A DNA stretch of 64,000 nucleotides from Sediminicola sp. YIK13 (GCF_001430825.1 NZ_CP010535.1:972501-1036500), one strand, 5' to 3'. Positions 9,263 to 18,706 are shown, numbered from the stretch's first letter. The notes: generated by a model from the letters alone, not told the origin. A program made the numbers and translations.

Positions 9263-11062
9263 TTATTTTAAATTTTTCATCTCTATTTCAATTTCATTTA
9301 TAACTACTGGATACTCTTCCAGAAAACAGTTATACAAAAATTCGAGGTGTTTTTGGTCCTTATCTGTTATACACGTTTTGTGTATTTGAACAACGATGGC
9401 ATGTAAACTGTAGGTCTGCATCATAGCTAGACCCGATTTCATTTTATGTGCCGCAAATTGAATGCTTTCATAATCTTCCACCGCTAGGTGATGTTTTACA
9501 TTACCGATAAATTCTAGGGCATTTTGCTTGTAAAGGGTTACCAATTCCTCCAAAAGATCCACTTCGCCCATACAATCCTCTAAAATGAGTTTGAGATTTA
9601 TTTTAGGCGCTTCCTCCTCCATTCTTAATCTCGGTTGGGTCGCCAACTTGGAGTCATTCTTGTCAATTATCTTCATATCTGCCCTGTTCGAGGTTAATTT
9701 CAACAATAGCTCATCTGGACTGTATGGCTTCAGGATGTAGTCATTGATCCCATTATTCTGGCATTGTTCCTTGTCCTTTATAGAAAAATCGGCCGTAAGG
9801 GCAATAATCGGGATTTGACTCACATAGGCGTTCTTACTACTCCTGATTCTACGAGTCACTTCAAACCCATCCATAACCGGCATTCTAAGATCCATAAAAA
9901 CCAAATCTATCTTATTGTTTTCAAGAATATTTAGACCATACTGGGCATTGTCCGTAATATGTACCAAACACCCCCAACTTTTTAATCTTTTTTCGATGAG
10001 TTTCTGATTGAGAAGGTTGTCCTCAAATACAAGAATCTGCATGCCTTTTACAAGGTCTTTTCTATTATTAATGTTTGCTTTGTGCTGATCGTCCTTTTCT
10101 TTTGGCATTTTGACACCAATGATGAAGGGAAGCTCAAAATTAAAAGTTGTTCCAACTCCTAAAGCACTAGTAACGCTTATATTACCATTTAAGTTCTCTA
10201 TTATTTGTTTAACAATATTAAGCCCTAATCCAGAACCACCGTACTTCTTAAATGTATCATGATCCGCTTGTCTAAAAGCATCGAAAATATGTTCGAGATG
10301 TTCTTCGGAAATACCAATGCCAGTATCGATAATTTTAAAATCCAGAAGAATGTCTTTATTGTTTTGCTTTAAGGCTTGTATCTTTAGATATATATCTCCT
10401 TTATTGACAAACTTTATGGCATTTCCAACGAGATTTAGTAGTACTTGGGAAAGTTTGGACGGGTCTCCAACCAACATTTCTGGAATTTTTGTATCCATAT
10501 CCACTTCCAATTTCACCTCTTTATCCATGATAAGGGTATTGCAGAGATACATGACGTCCCTAACCAAACTGTAAAAATTAAAATTCACAGATTCAAAATG
10601 TTCTAGTCCCGCTGAAAGTTTGGAATATTCCAAAAGTTCATTGATGATATCCATGAGATTATATGAGGCTGATTGAATAGCAGATACATGTTGCTTTTGC
10701 TCCTCAGAAAGCTTGCTTTCCTGCAATAAATCAGTAAAACCAATGATTCCGTTGAGAGGTGTTCTTATTTCATGGCTAACTTTCGCAACCAAATGCTCCC
10801 CTGTATTGTTAAGGTGATTTTTAGTCGACTGGGTAGAAACCTCTTTTTTGTGGCCTAGATCCATTTCTGCCTCCTCTCCTCCATACGTTTGTGAGGAATT
10901 GGAAGTAATAGTTCCAACAAATTTATCCTCAAGACTACTTTTTAACGAATTGAAAGATTTTTTTAACTGGGAGGCCTCCTCAGTCGTCAATTTTTCAAAA
11001 GAAAGGTTGCTCAGTTTTGCTTCTAAGTCAGTTAAGTGATACGTTAGGTCTTTAGATTTCAA
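9263..11062 (-). CDS. Hybrid sensor histidine kinase with receiver and HPt domains
   Basis: 599 aa, no transmembrane segment and no recognisable sensor domain, so probably cytosolic. Order: coiled N-terminus (1-85); HisKA with H97 in SHEIRTPLNG; HATPase with N-box (LVGNAIKF), DTGIG and GGSGLGL (about 200-312); receiver with Asp391 in VFMDLRMP and Lys445; HPt with His539 in AAHKMKSG. This is a full His-Asp-His relay ending in an HPt that can pass phosphate to the receiver encoded next. It heads the operon, so it likely controls the glycan machinery after translation. The start is a TTG codon (11060-11062); no ATG precedes the H-box in frame until residue 67. Confidence 0.9.
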   Translation of the reverse strand: MKSKDLTYHLTDLEAKLSNLSFEKLTTEEASQLKKSFNSLKSSLEDKFVGTITSNSSQTYGGEEAEMDLGHKKEVSTQSTKNHLNNTGEHLVAKVSHEIRTPLNGIIGFTDLLQESKLSEEQKQHVSAIQSASYNLMDIINELLEYSKLSAGLEHFESVNFNFYSLVRDVMYLCNTLIMDKEVKLEVDMDTKIPEMLVGDPSKLSQVLLNLVGNAIKFVNKGDIYLKIQALKQNNKDILLDFKIIDTGIGISEEHLEHIFDAFRQADHDTFKKYGGSGLGLNIVKQIIENLNGNISVTSALGVGTTFNFELPFIIGVKMPKEKDDQHKANINNRKDLVKGMQILVFEDNLLNQKLIEKRLKSWGCLVHITDNAQYGLNILENNKIDLVFMDLRMPVMDGFEVTRRIRSSKNAYVSQIPIIALTADFSIKDKEQCQNNGINDYILKPYSPDELLLKLTSNRADMKIIDKNDSKLATQPRLRMEEEAPKINLKLILEDCMGEVDLLEELVTLYKQNALEFIGNVKHHLAVEDYESIQFAAHKMKSGLAMMQTYSLHAIVVQIHKTCITDKDQKHLEFLYNCFLEEYPVVINEIEIEMKNLK

Positions 11063-11242
11063 AGGGTATTGGTTTTGGGTTATGGTCTTAATGAATCGAG
11101 TTCTTAATTCTCAAGCCCATTACTAGCTATTGTTTTGGTTGTTTAAATTTCACCATTCTATACACTTTGGGCAATTAAATGTTATCTAGCCTTCCTTTTG
11201 TGTTGTCAAAGTGCTTTATTTGTAGGTATATAAACAATCATT

Positions 11243-12532
11243 ATGAAGCAGTTTGTCGTATTTATTAGCATTTTATCATTGGTAGCCTGTAAGGAACAGA
11301 AAAAAGAAATGGCCGAAATTGTTTTGGAAAAAGCACAAAGAATACATGAAAAGGTAATTACCATTGACACCCATAACGATATAAATGTGGGCAATTTCAC
11401 GGATAGCATTAATTACACCCAAAATTTGGATACCCAGGTAAATTTGCCAAAAATGACAGAAGGCGGATTGGATGTCTCATGGCTAATTGTGTATACCGGA
11501 CAAGATTCCCTTAATGCCAAAGGATATGAGAAAGCCGCAAAAAATGCCATGGATAAATTTGAAGCCATTCACCGACTCTGTGAGGACATCGCTCCAGATA
11601 AAATTGAATTGGCTTTGACTTCTGATGATGTACGGCGCATTTCTAAGTCGGGCAAAAAAGTAGCCATGATCGGTGTAGAAAATGCATATCCCATAGGAGA
11701 GGATCTCTCAAATTTTGAAAAATACCATCACCTCGGTGCCAGATACATATCCCTTTCCCACAATGGACATAGCCAATTTTGTGATTCCAATACGGGAGAA
11801 AAGGATAGCATATGGCTATATAATGGTTTAAGTAAATTAGGCAAGAAGGCTGTGGTTGAGATGAATAGACTGGGAATAATGATTGACATCTCCCATCCGT
11901 CAAAATCTTCAATGGAGCAAATGGTTTCGCTTTCCAAAGCTCCTATTATTGCTTCACACTCATCGGCTAGGGCGCTTTGTGACCACAGTCGCAATTTGGA
12001 TGATGAGCAATTATTACTGTTAAAAAAGAATGGAGGGGTCGTACAGACCGTAGCCTTCAATTCTTATCTAAACACCGAAAAACATGAAGCCAGAGCTGCA
12101 TATATGAAGGGACTTTATGTAAAAATTGCTGATTCTTTGGATATTGACTGGTATGAAAGATCCCAATTTTCAGAGCTGACAGATGCTCAAAGAGCTGCGT
12201 TCATGGATAATTATCCAAAAGTTCTGAAACAGGCCAAAGTAGCGTCTTCGAAAGATAAAAATGCTCCCGAAGCAGTAAATGTTTCTGATTTCATAAACCA
12301 TATCGATTATTTGGTGTATTTGATTGGAATAGATCATGTAGGGATAAGCTCCGATTTTGACGGTGGCGGTGGTATCGAAGGATGGGATGATGCTTCCGAG
12401 ACCTTTAACGTGACCTTGGAGCTCGTAAAAAGAGGTTATTCTGAAGAGGAGATTGAAAAACTTTGGGGTGGAAACCTTTTAAGGGTTTTGGATGAAGTAC
12501 AGTCAGTGTCAAAAAACTGGGCCGAAAATTAA
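11243..12532 (+). CDS. Membrane dipeptidase (renal dipeptidase, M19), lipoprotein
   Basis: 429 aa zinc dipeptidase. The signal peptide ends in a lipobox (SLVAC, Cys16), so the enzyme should be anchored to a membrane facing the periplasm or surface. M19 metal ligands are visible: His44 and Asp46 in DTHND, Glu146 in GVENAYPIG, His218 in DISHPS, His239 in ASHSS, and the conserved SSDFDG near the C-terminus. The family cleaves dipeptides, including D-amino-acid dipeptides. It is divergent from the kinase operon and convergent with the thioesterase gene, with which it shares a palindromic stop region. No clear promoter was read in the 180-bp upstream gap. Confidence 0.93.
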   Translation: MKQFVVFISILSLVACKEQKKEMAEIVLEKAQRIHEKVITIDTHNDINVGNFTDSINYTQNLDTQVNLPKMTEGGLDVSWLIVYTGQDSLNAKGYEKAAKNAMDKFEAIHRLCEDIAPDKIELALTSDDVRRISKSGKKVAMIGVENAYPIGEDLSNFEKYHHLGARYISLSHNGHSQFCDSNTGEKDSIWLYNGLSKLGKKAVVEMNRLGIMIDISHPSKSSMEQMVSLSKAPIIASHSSARALCDHSRNLDDEQLLLLKKNGGVVQTVAFNSYLNTEKHEARAAYMKGLYVKIADSLDIDWYERSQFSELTDAQRAAFMDNYPKVLKQAKVASSKDKNAPEAVNVSDFINHIDYLVYLIGIDHVGISSDFDGGGGIEGWDDASETFNVTLELVKRGYSEEEIEKLWGGNLLRVLDEVQSVSKNWAEN

Positions 12533-12541
12533 TTTTCGGCC
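12520..12541. terminator. 22-bp perfect palindrome holding both convergent stop codons
   Basis: A perfect inverted repeat centred between 12530 and 12531 (half-site GGCCGAAAATT). The dipeptidase ends GCC GAA AAT TAA reading rightwards, and the thioesterase ends with the same four codons reading leftwards, so both proteins end Ala-Glu-Asn and the stops overlap. RNA from either strand can fold into a hairpin with an A-rich/U-rich top. There is no long U-tract after it, so termination is plausible rather than certain. Confidence 0.55.
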
Positions 12542-12924
12542 GCTAGTCTATCTCTTACATATTCTATCTTGGTTTTGCCATGGGATGCCGGCTTTCCGTC
12601 GACCCCAAGGTTTACCATTATAATATTGTCAACCGTAACGATGGTCTCACGGGTCATCTTATTTCGAACCTCGCAATTTAGTGTCAAAGAGGACTTCCCG
12701 AATTTTACAACTTCGATCCCTATTTCAATAATATCACCTTTAACCGCAGTACTCATAAAATTGATTTCCGACATGTATTTGGTGACAACCTTCTTGCTTT
12801 CTAGCTGAATAATACTGTAAAGGGCAGCTTCCTCATCTATCCATGCAAGCAATCTACCTCCAAACAAGGTCTCATTCGCATTTAAATCCTCTGGTTTTAC
12901 CCATTTTCTAGTATGAAATCTCAT
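12529..12924 (-). CDS. Acyl-CoA thioesterase, hot-dog fold (YciA/ACOT type)
   Basis: 131 aa, the normal length for a single hot-dog domain. The N-terminal half carries NANETLFGGRLLAWIDEEAA, matching the N-G-G-x-L-x-x-W-x-D pattern of acyl-CoA thioesterases in which the Asp is catalytic. The enzyme hydrolyses acyl-CoA to free acid and CoA in the cytosol. Its chain-length preference cannot be told. It is convergent with the dipeptidase gene and overlaps its stop by four bases. No operon partner. Confidence 0.88.
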   Translation of the reverse strand: MRFHTRKWVKPEDLNANETLFGGRLLAWIDEEAALYSIIQLESKKVVTKYMSEINFMSTAVKGDIIEIGIEVVKFGKSSLTLNCEVRNKMTRETIVTVDNIIMVNLGVDGKPASHGKTKIEYVRDRLAAEN

Positions 12925-12941
12925 AACTCATTATTTATATC

Positions 12942-13530
12942 CAAAATTAGTCGACTTTATCTATAAAAAATAACATGGATTTGGATTAAGAGTCAGAATT
13001 GTGAATTTGGAATTTTAATGCCTTTGATAAATGGTTATTGGCAAAAACATACTGTTGAAATTATCATTTTATACACAACATTTTTCTTGTTAAACCCCTC
13101 GATCCCATGGTATTATCATTTTCTATTATATCCCAATATCATTGGGCTTCCATTAAACAGTCTAGGATTGTTCCTCAACAGAACGTTAATCTAAGTGGAA
13201 AGATGCACTATATAAACATCTGGATTCTTCTTAAAAACTAATTTTACCCCCATTGGACCATAGTAGCTGGCGTTAGATTTTTGTTTCTTACAACTTTTGC
13301 TTCATCGAGTGTTTTTAGATTGATATGCCACTTTTTGAATGGATGGGTATATGTACTTTTTGATTGTGGTTTCATTCCAAAATGAAGTTAGAGGTACAAG
13401 TAGCGTATTAAACACTTAGGATCATTTTATTCAATATAGCACTAGTCTGTTAAAAAATTATGAATTTCACCTTGAAAAGTGTAACAATTCTTCCAAATGA
13501 CTACTAATTAGACTATAACTTAAAATCTAA
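12942..13530. other. About 590-bp intergenic region with a possible 43-aa frame
   Basis: No RNA gene or terminator was seen. On the minus strand 13244-13375 is an ATG-to-TAA frame of 43 codons (starts MKPQSKSTYTHPFKKW). In an overlapping frame just downstream on that strand, a stretch read as SYYGPMGVKLVFKKNPDVYI runs to a stop (13187-13264). The two pieces in different frames look like a small frameshifted gene remnant, but I recognise neither. The rest is AT-rich and probably contains the promoter of the gene at 13531. Confidence 0.25.
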
Positions 13531-14301
13531 ATGGAAATGAAGACATTAAAAATCAGTTTAGCTGCCTTGCTTATTTCTTTTTTGGCACCGCTACAGGCCC
13601 AAACAGCTGACGATATACTAGCCAATTATTTTGAGAATATTGGCGGTTTGGAAAAAATGAAGAGTATAAAAGGCGTAAAGATGACCGCCAAAGTTAGTCA
13701 AGGTGGTATGGAGATACCTCTGGAAATTTTGCAATTGAATGATGGAAGACAAATGACCGTTATCAATTTTCAAGGTAAGGAAATCAAACAAGGCGTATTT
13801 GATGGCAACACCCTTTGGAGTCATAACTTCATGACCATGAAGGCGGAAAAAAGTGATGCCGAAGCTACCGCTAACTTTAAATTAAATTCCAATGATTTTC
13901 CTGATTCATTTATTAATTACAAAGAAAAAGGATATACCGTTGAATTAATGGGGAAGGAAACCATAGACGGTGCGGAAACATATAAAATTAAATTGGTAAA
14001 GGAACCAATTATGGTTGATGGCAAACAAGAAGAAGATGTTTCCTTTTACTTTTTTGATTCCGAAAATTTTGTACCCATAGCAGTGCAGTCTGAAGTTAAA
14101 TCTGGCCCAGGTAAAGGAATGACTTCAGAGGTAACCATGAGTGACTACCAAGAAGTGGATGGTATATACTTTCCATTCTCAATGACACAGGGCGTTAAAG
14201 GACAACCTGGAAGTCCATTGACCATTGAGAGTATTGTTCTTAATCCTACTGTAGAAGATGGAGCTTTTGCTTTTCCCGATGAAATAAAAGAGGACAAATA
14301 A
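13531..14301 (+). CDS. LolA-like secreted outer-membrane lipoprotein-sorting family protein
   Basis: 256 aa periplasmic protein. A signal peptide (ISLAALLISFLAPLQAQ) is followed by a beta-rich domain resembling the LolA/LolB fold, common in Bacteroidetes as small lipoprotein-sorting or zinc-protease-associated domains (ILANYFENIGGLEKMKSIKG at the start; DYQEVDGIYFPFSM near the end). It has no catalytic motif. True LolA carries lipoproteins across the periplasm; these paralogues have no proven cargo. A second ATG lies two codons in, so the start is uncertain by 6 bases. The next gene follows after a hairpin terminator, so the two are probably separate transcripts. Confidence 0.7.
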   Translation: MEMKTLKISLAALLISFLAPLQAQTADDILANYFENIGGLEKMKSIKGVKMTAKVSQGGMEIPLEILQLNDGRQMTVINFQGKEIKQGVFDGNTLWSHNFMTMKAEKSDAEATANFKLNSNDFPDSFINYKEKGYTVELMGKETIDGAETYKIKLVKEPIMVDGKQEEDVSFYFFDSENFVPIAVQSEVKSGPGKGMTSEVTMSDYQEVDGIYFPFSMTQGVKGQPGSPLTIESIVLNPTVEDGAFAFPDEIKEDK

Positions 14302-14316
14302 TCTAATAACATCATA

Positions 14317-14344
14317 AAAAGACTCTTTTTAAAGGGTCTTTTTT
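14317..14344 (+). terminator. Rho-independent terminator after the LolA-like gene
   Basis: AAAAGACTC (14317-14325) pairs with GGGTCTTTT (14334-14342) with one G-U pair and an 8-nt loop, followed by further T residues. Confidence 0.7.
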
Positions 14345-14362
14345 GTTTAAAGCTAAATCCAA

Positions 14363-17300
14363 ATGAAAAAAATAATATATAAACTTTTAGTTGGCGCAAT
14401 CCTCCTTCCTTTTGTTGGACTTGCCCAGGAAACAAAAACCAATAATGGTAAAGAAATTTTTGGTGACATGACCGCAAGGCATATCGGTCCTGCTCTTATG
14501 AGCGGACGTATAAATGATATGGAAGTACACCCCACCAATAGTCGCATCATCTATGCGGGTACGGCAGGTGGCGGGGTTTGGAAATCCAACGATGCCGGGA
14601 CGACTTTTAATCCTATTTTTGATGAATATTGTCAATCCATTGGTACTGTTACCCTGGATCCCAATGATCCGGACAATACAATTTATGTGGGAACCGGTGA
14701 AACTTGGACAAGGAATAGCGTTTCTGTAGGAGACGGACTTTATAAATCAGTTGATGGAGGAACCAATTGGGATAAAATTGGTTTTGACGCTTCTGAACGA
14801 ATTACAAGTATTATTGTTAATCCTAAAAACTCCAAGGAAATCTATGTGGGTGTTTTGGGTGCCTTATGGAGCGACAGTGAGGAAAGGGGTGTTTATAAGT
14901 CCACAGACGCAGGAGCAACTTGGGAAAAGCTATTGTATGTCAATGCCAAGACGGGATGTGCAGATTTAGCCATGGACACATCAAATCCTAATACCCTTTA
15001 CGCCTCCATGTGGGAATTTAGACGAACAGGTTGGTCCTTTGAGTCGGGAGGCAGTAACAGCGCGCTTTATAAGTCTGTGGACGGGGGGGCAACTTGGAAT
15101 AAAATACACAATGGTTTTCCTGAAGGGAATTTAGGCCGTTTGGGAATAGCAGTAGCACCCTCAAAGCCAAATATCCTTTACACGGTAATAGAAGCAGAGA
15201 AAGACGAAAAGAAAGGATTGTATCGAAGTGATGATGCAGGAGAATCGTGGAAACAGTTAAACAATGATTTCGGAATAACGGTTAGACCTTTTTATTTTTC
15301 TAGAATTGTAGTTGATCCAAAAGATGAAAATGTTGTGGTCAAAGGAGGCTTAAGTGGCTCCATTTCCAGAGATGGGGGTAAAACCTTTAAAAACCTTGGA
15401 AATATGCACAGTGATATCCATGATTTTGCATTTGGTATCAAAGATTCCGATATCCTTTATGTGGGTACGGATGGTGGCGTTTACCGTTCTTGGAATGGTG
15501 GTAATACCATGGAAATTGTGGAAAACCTACCACTTTCACAGTTTTATCATGTTAGTGTAGATAATGAGGAACCATACAACGTCTACGGAGGCTTACAGGA
15601 CAATGGATCATGGTATGGTCCATCCAGTTCCCCAGGAGGCGTGGAAGCCAGGGATTGGAATTCTGTTGGTTACGGAGATGGTTTTAGGGTCTTAAAACAT
15701 CCGACAAAAAAAATCATTTACTCCGAAATGCAAGGAGCTGAAAATGTGTGGCGCTATGATGTGGAAAAAAACCTTACCAAGACCATTCAGCCACTGCCTA
15801 CAAAGGAAACTCCAAAATTGAGATTTAATTGGAATGCCCCAATGGCAGTTAGCGAGCACCAACCTGATCGTTTTTACATGGGGAGCCAATACCTTCATAA
15901 ATCGGAGGATATGGGAGATACGTGGCAGATCATCTCCCCAGACCTTACCACCAATGACCCAAAAAAGCAAAATCAGGAAGATTCAGGCGGATTATCCAAG
16001 GATAATTCAGGGGCAGAAAACCACACCACCATCTTTACGATTGCAGAATCCCCAAAGGATGAAAAGGTCATTTGGGTGGGTACGGACGACGGAAATGTAC
16101 AAGTTACCCAAGATGGAGGAAAAACCTGGACCAATACGGTAGATAATATTATTGGTTTACCTAAGAATACCTGGTGCTACCATATAGAAGCAAGTTCCTT
16201 TGATAAAGGGACTGCATATGCTGTTTTTGAAGGTCATACAACTGGTGATATGAAACCATATGCCTATAAAACCACTGATTTTGGTAAAACGTGGACCAAT
16301 ATCATTACCCCGGAAGTTGAAGGCTTTGTTAGAAACATCCAAGAGGACTATGTAAATCCTGACCTATTATTTTTGGGTACGGAGTTTGGACTATACATCA
16401 CTATGGATGGCGGAAACAATTGGTATAAATTCACAAACAATATGCCTTCAGTGGCTGTACATTTCATTGATCTCCAGAAAAAAACGAGCGACCTTGTAAT
16501 GGGGACTCACGGTAGGGGCATCATCATCATTGACGATATCTCCCCCTTAAGGGATCTTACCCCTGAGGTCATGGATAAAAATGTGCATTTTTTCGCGAAC
16601 AAGCCAACCGTAATTGATGAGCAAGGAGGGTTTTCCAGCGGATTTGGTAATGAAACCCAATTTGTGGGTCAGAACAAGACCAAGGACGTTCAAATTAAGT
16701 ACTACTTAAAAAAGAGACACACCTTTGGTAAAATGTCGATGGAAGTACAGGATATGGAAGGGAACAAAATCATGGAACTTGGACCAGGTAAATCCAAAGG
16801 AATTAATATAGTGAATTGGGGCTACACCAGGAACGTACCTAAAGTGGCCAAGGGAAAAACATTCAGTTTTGGCGGCTTTACAGCACCTAAAGTTCCGGCT
16901 GGCACCTATAAGGTTGTCATGAACAAAGGAAAGGATACCTTTGAACATACCTTTGAGCTTGTTTATGACGAAAGGTCCCCCCTTTCTCCAAGTGATCGCA
17001 AACTCAAAAATGAGACCATCATGAAGCTTTACAATATGGCAGAAGAGTTGGCCTATCTGGTTTATGAAGTAGACGCACTTATGGAGCAAACTAAAACTAA
17101 TGGGAATACCAAGTTGAATTCCAAACTGAATGACCTGAAAAAAACCTTGGTCGTTACAACCGGGGACAATTATGTTGGATCGGCGGAACCACAGCTTAGG
17201 GAGAAAATGACCGACCTGTACAGCAAATTGGCAAGTAATTATGACAAGCCTACTGCATCAGAATTGGACAACCTAAAAGTTATCTCTGAACGATTCACTA

Positions 17301-17395
17301 CTGCGAAAACAGACTTTAATAAACTGAAAAAGAAATCCAAGGCTTATGAAAGCCTGCAATTAAAAAGTTTTGAGGATTTTGTGGAGAGCAAATAA
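14363..17395 (+). CDS. Large secreted BNR/Asp-box beta-propeller protein (VPS10/sialidase-like)
   Basis: 1010 aa. Signal peptide at 1-22. Residues about 30-720 contain at least ten Asp-box repeats of the S/T-x-D-x-G-x-T-W type (KSVDGGTNWDKI, KSTDAGATWEKL, KSVDGGATWNKI, TQDGGKTWTN, KTTDFGKTWTNI, TMDGGNNWYKF), which build seven-bladed propellers as in VPS10 and xyloglucanases. THGRGIIIIDD closes the propeller part. The remaining 280 residues have a short beta region and a helical tail. Many relatives are labelled glycosyl hydrolases, but no catalytic pair can be assigned, so a hydrolase role is unproven. No type IX C-terminal sorting domain is apparent; it is probably periplasmic or outer-membrane associated. 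Confidence 0.85.
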   Translation: MKKIIYKLLVGAILLPFVGLAQETKTNNGKEIFGDMTARHIGPALMSGRINDMEVHPTNSRIIYAGTAGGGVWKSNDAGTTFNPIFDEYCQSIGTVTLDPNDPDNTIYVGTGETWTRNSVSVGDGLYKSVDGGTNWDKIGFDASERITSIIVNPKNSKEIYVGVLGALWSDSEERGVYKSTDAGATWEKLLYVNAKTGCADLAMDTSNPNTLYASMWEFRRTGWSFESGGSNSALYKSVDGGATWNKIHNGFPEGNLGRLGIAVAPSKPNILYTVIEAEKDEKKGLYRSDDAGESWKQLNNDFGITVRPFYFSRIVVDPKDENVVVKGGLSGSISRDGGKTFKNLGNMHSDIHDFAFGIKDSDILYVGTDGGVYRSWNGGNTMEIVENLPLSQFYHVSVDNEEPYNVYGGLQDNGSWYGPSSSPGGVEARDWNSVGYGDGFRVLKHPTKKIIYSEMQGAENVWRYDVEKNLTKTIQPLPTKETPKLRFNWNAPMAVSEHQPDRFYMGSQYLHKSEDMGDTWQIISPDLTTNDPKKQNQEDSGGLSKDNSGAENHTTIFTIAESPKDEKVIWVGTDDGNVQVTQDGGKTWTNTVDNIIGLPKNTWCYHIEASSFDKGTAYAVFEGHTTGDMKPYAYKTTDFGKTWTNIITPEVEGFVRNIQEDYVNPDLLFLGTEFGLYITMDGGNNWYKFTNNMPSVAVHFIDLQKKTSDLVMGTHGRGIIIIDDISPLRDLTPEVMDKNVHFFANKPTVIDEQGGFSSGFGNETQFVGQNKTKDVQIKYYLKKRHTFGKMSMEVQDMEGNKIMELGPGKSKGINIVNWGYTRNVPKVAKGKTFSFGGFTAPKVPAGTYKVVMNKGKDTFEHTFELVYDERSPLSPSDRKLKNETIMKLYNMAEELAYLVYEVDALMEQTKTNGNTKLNSKLNDLKKTLVVTTGDNYVGSAEPQLREKMTDLYSKLASNYDKPTASELDNLKVISERFTTAKTDFNKLKKKSKAYESLQLKSFEDFVESK

Positions 17396-17415
17396 ATAAA
17401 TTAAAACAATACCTA

Positions 17416-17450
17416 AAAGCCATTGACTTATGCGTCAATGGTTTTTTTTT
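17416..17450 (+). terminator. Rho-independent terminator after the BNR gene
   Basis: CCATTGAC (17420-17427) pairs with GTCAATGG (17434-17441) around TTATGC, followed by nine T. Confidence 0.9.
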
Positions 17451-17531
17451 GTTCATAACCCCGTTAAAAACTAATTGGTATAAATAAATTAAATGCTTTG
17501 CTAATAGCTATCTTTATAAAAACTCCGTGAG

Positions 17532-17942
17532 ATGAATAGTAGATCCACTAATCTCTTGAGCCTTCGTCCAGAGATTCCTTCCGCCAGAATTACAAGTGAT
17601 ATGAGCCCCGATGAACGGTTTCAAAACCAAACACTGCGCCCCATAATCAAATTACAGAACTTTTTGATCATAGCTGTTTTCAAAAATTATATTGGGAAAC
17701 ACAAGAACAGGTTCTATGAGCTTACCCTTCAGAAACGCATGGAATACATTGAAAATGCTGTTCAAAAGGATATTAAATTCAGAAATTCCTTAAAGGGCCT
17801 GATCATAGGTCAATTTACTGTTGAGGAATACGAAACCTATATCCAAAATTCTTCGGCCTTGAACAAAAGAATGATGAATATGGCCATAGAACGACTCAAA
17901 GATCAAATACAGTTGCTTGAATTGGCGGTTTTAGCCCAATAG
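17532..17942 (+). CDS. Conserved flavobacterial protein of unknown function
   Basis: 136 aa soluble, helical, basic protein. It reads like a family well conserved among flavobacteria (LRPEIP near the N-terminus; RPIIKLQNFLIIAVFKNYI; KGLIIGQFTVEEYETYIQNS; ALNKRMMNMAIERL), sometimes labelled glyoxalase in databases, but none of the glyoxalase metal ligands are visible and I would not use that name. No signal peptide or membrane segment. The gene has its own spacing from the BNR gene and overlaps the convergent DUF2461 gene by 12 bases. Coding is likely from conservation; function unknown. Confidence 0.8.
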   Translation: MNSRSTNLLSLRPEIPSARITSDMSPDERFQNQTLRPIIKLQNFLIIAVFKNYIGKHKNRFYELTLQKRMEYIENAVQKDIKFRNSLKGLIIGQFTVEEYETYIQNSSALNKRMMNMAIERLKDQIQLLELAVLAQ

Positions 17943-18611
17943 GGTCTCTCCGTTCAAATTGGTGGTGAGGATTTCGCTTATAAGATCAAAATAAGGCCTA
18001 ATAGCCTTAAATGACTCATTGATGGTATTCCTAAAATCAGGAGCAAATACCTCTTGGTCTGAAAAGTGCTTTACAAAAATAAACTGCTTTTTACGGATAA
18101 GATCTATATTGGGATCTTCCTTATCGAATCCTTTTGGAGCTGTTTTTAGCTCCTCCCCTTGCAGGTCGCCCCAGACTTTTTTAAACGTAGGTTCATTGAG
18201 TATTTCTCTAAAATCTGATGAATCCGTTTCAAGCTCCTTTCTGATTCTTAGTAGATCATCTTTATTTGGCTCCCAAAAACCTACTGCTATGAAGCTTTCA
18301 CCCGGTTTTAACCGGATATAATACCCACCGCGCAATGACGCCCCCAATCTTGAATAAGAACATGCAAAATGACCCTTATAGGGTGTTTTGTCCTTTGAAA
18401 ACCGGACATCGCGATAGATGCGGAACATTTTTAGTTTTTCTATTTCATCGTGTTCCTCCAAGGCCTGCAATACACTTTTGCAAAAATCCTTAACCTTGGA
18501 TTCCAATGCCTTAAACTGTGATTTATGCTCTGTAAACCACTCCCTGTTATTATTTTTTTCCAATGCTTTTAAAAAATCGAAGATATCTTTCGTAATCAAT
18601 GTGCTCTGCAT
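17931..18611 (-). CDS. DUF2461 / TIGR02453 family protein
   Basis: 226 aa, the usual length for this family. Hallmarks are an N-terminal FLKALEKNNNREWFTEHK, the central FRIYRDVRFSKDKTPYKGHF, and GGYYIRLKPGESFIAVG. The family is widespread and uncharacterised; the fixed Arg, Asp and Lys residues hint at an enzyme, but no reaction is known. Cytosolic. The 3' end overlaps the convergent gene at 17532-17942 by 12 bases. No operon partner. Confidence 0.9.
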   Translation of the reverse strand: MQSTLITKDIFDFLKALEKNNNREWFTEHKSQFKALESKVKDFCKSVLQALEEHDEIEKLKMFRIYRDVRFSKDKTPYKGHFACSYSRLGASLRGGYYIRLKPGESFIAVGFWEPNKDDLLRIRKELETDSSDFREILNEPTFKKVWGDLQGEELKTAPKGFDKEDPNIDLIRKKQFIFVKHFSDQEVFAPDFRNTINESFKAIRPYFDLISEILTTNLNGETLLG

Positions 18612-18706
18612 ACGACCTAAAGGCTTAATAATTTTACCTTAAAGTTAAACATTTTCAATGCTATCGTTTGAAATAATGGTTAATTTTGAACTTACTGTAT
18701 CATCAT

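Noticed and set aside
18612-18706. A riboswitch or T-box upstream of cysE-cysM
   Set aside because: The gap is too short and shows no conserved riboswitch core or T-box sequence.
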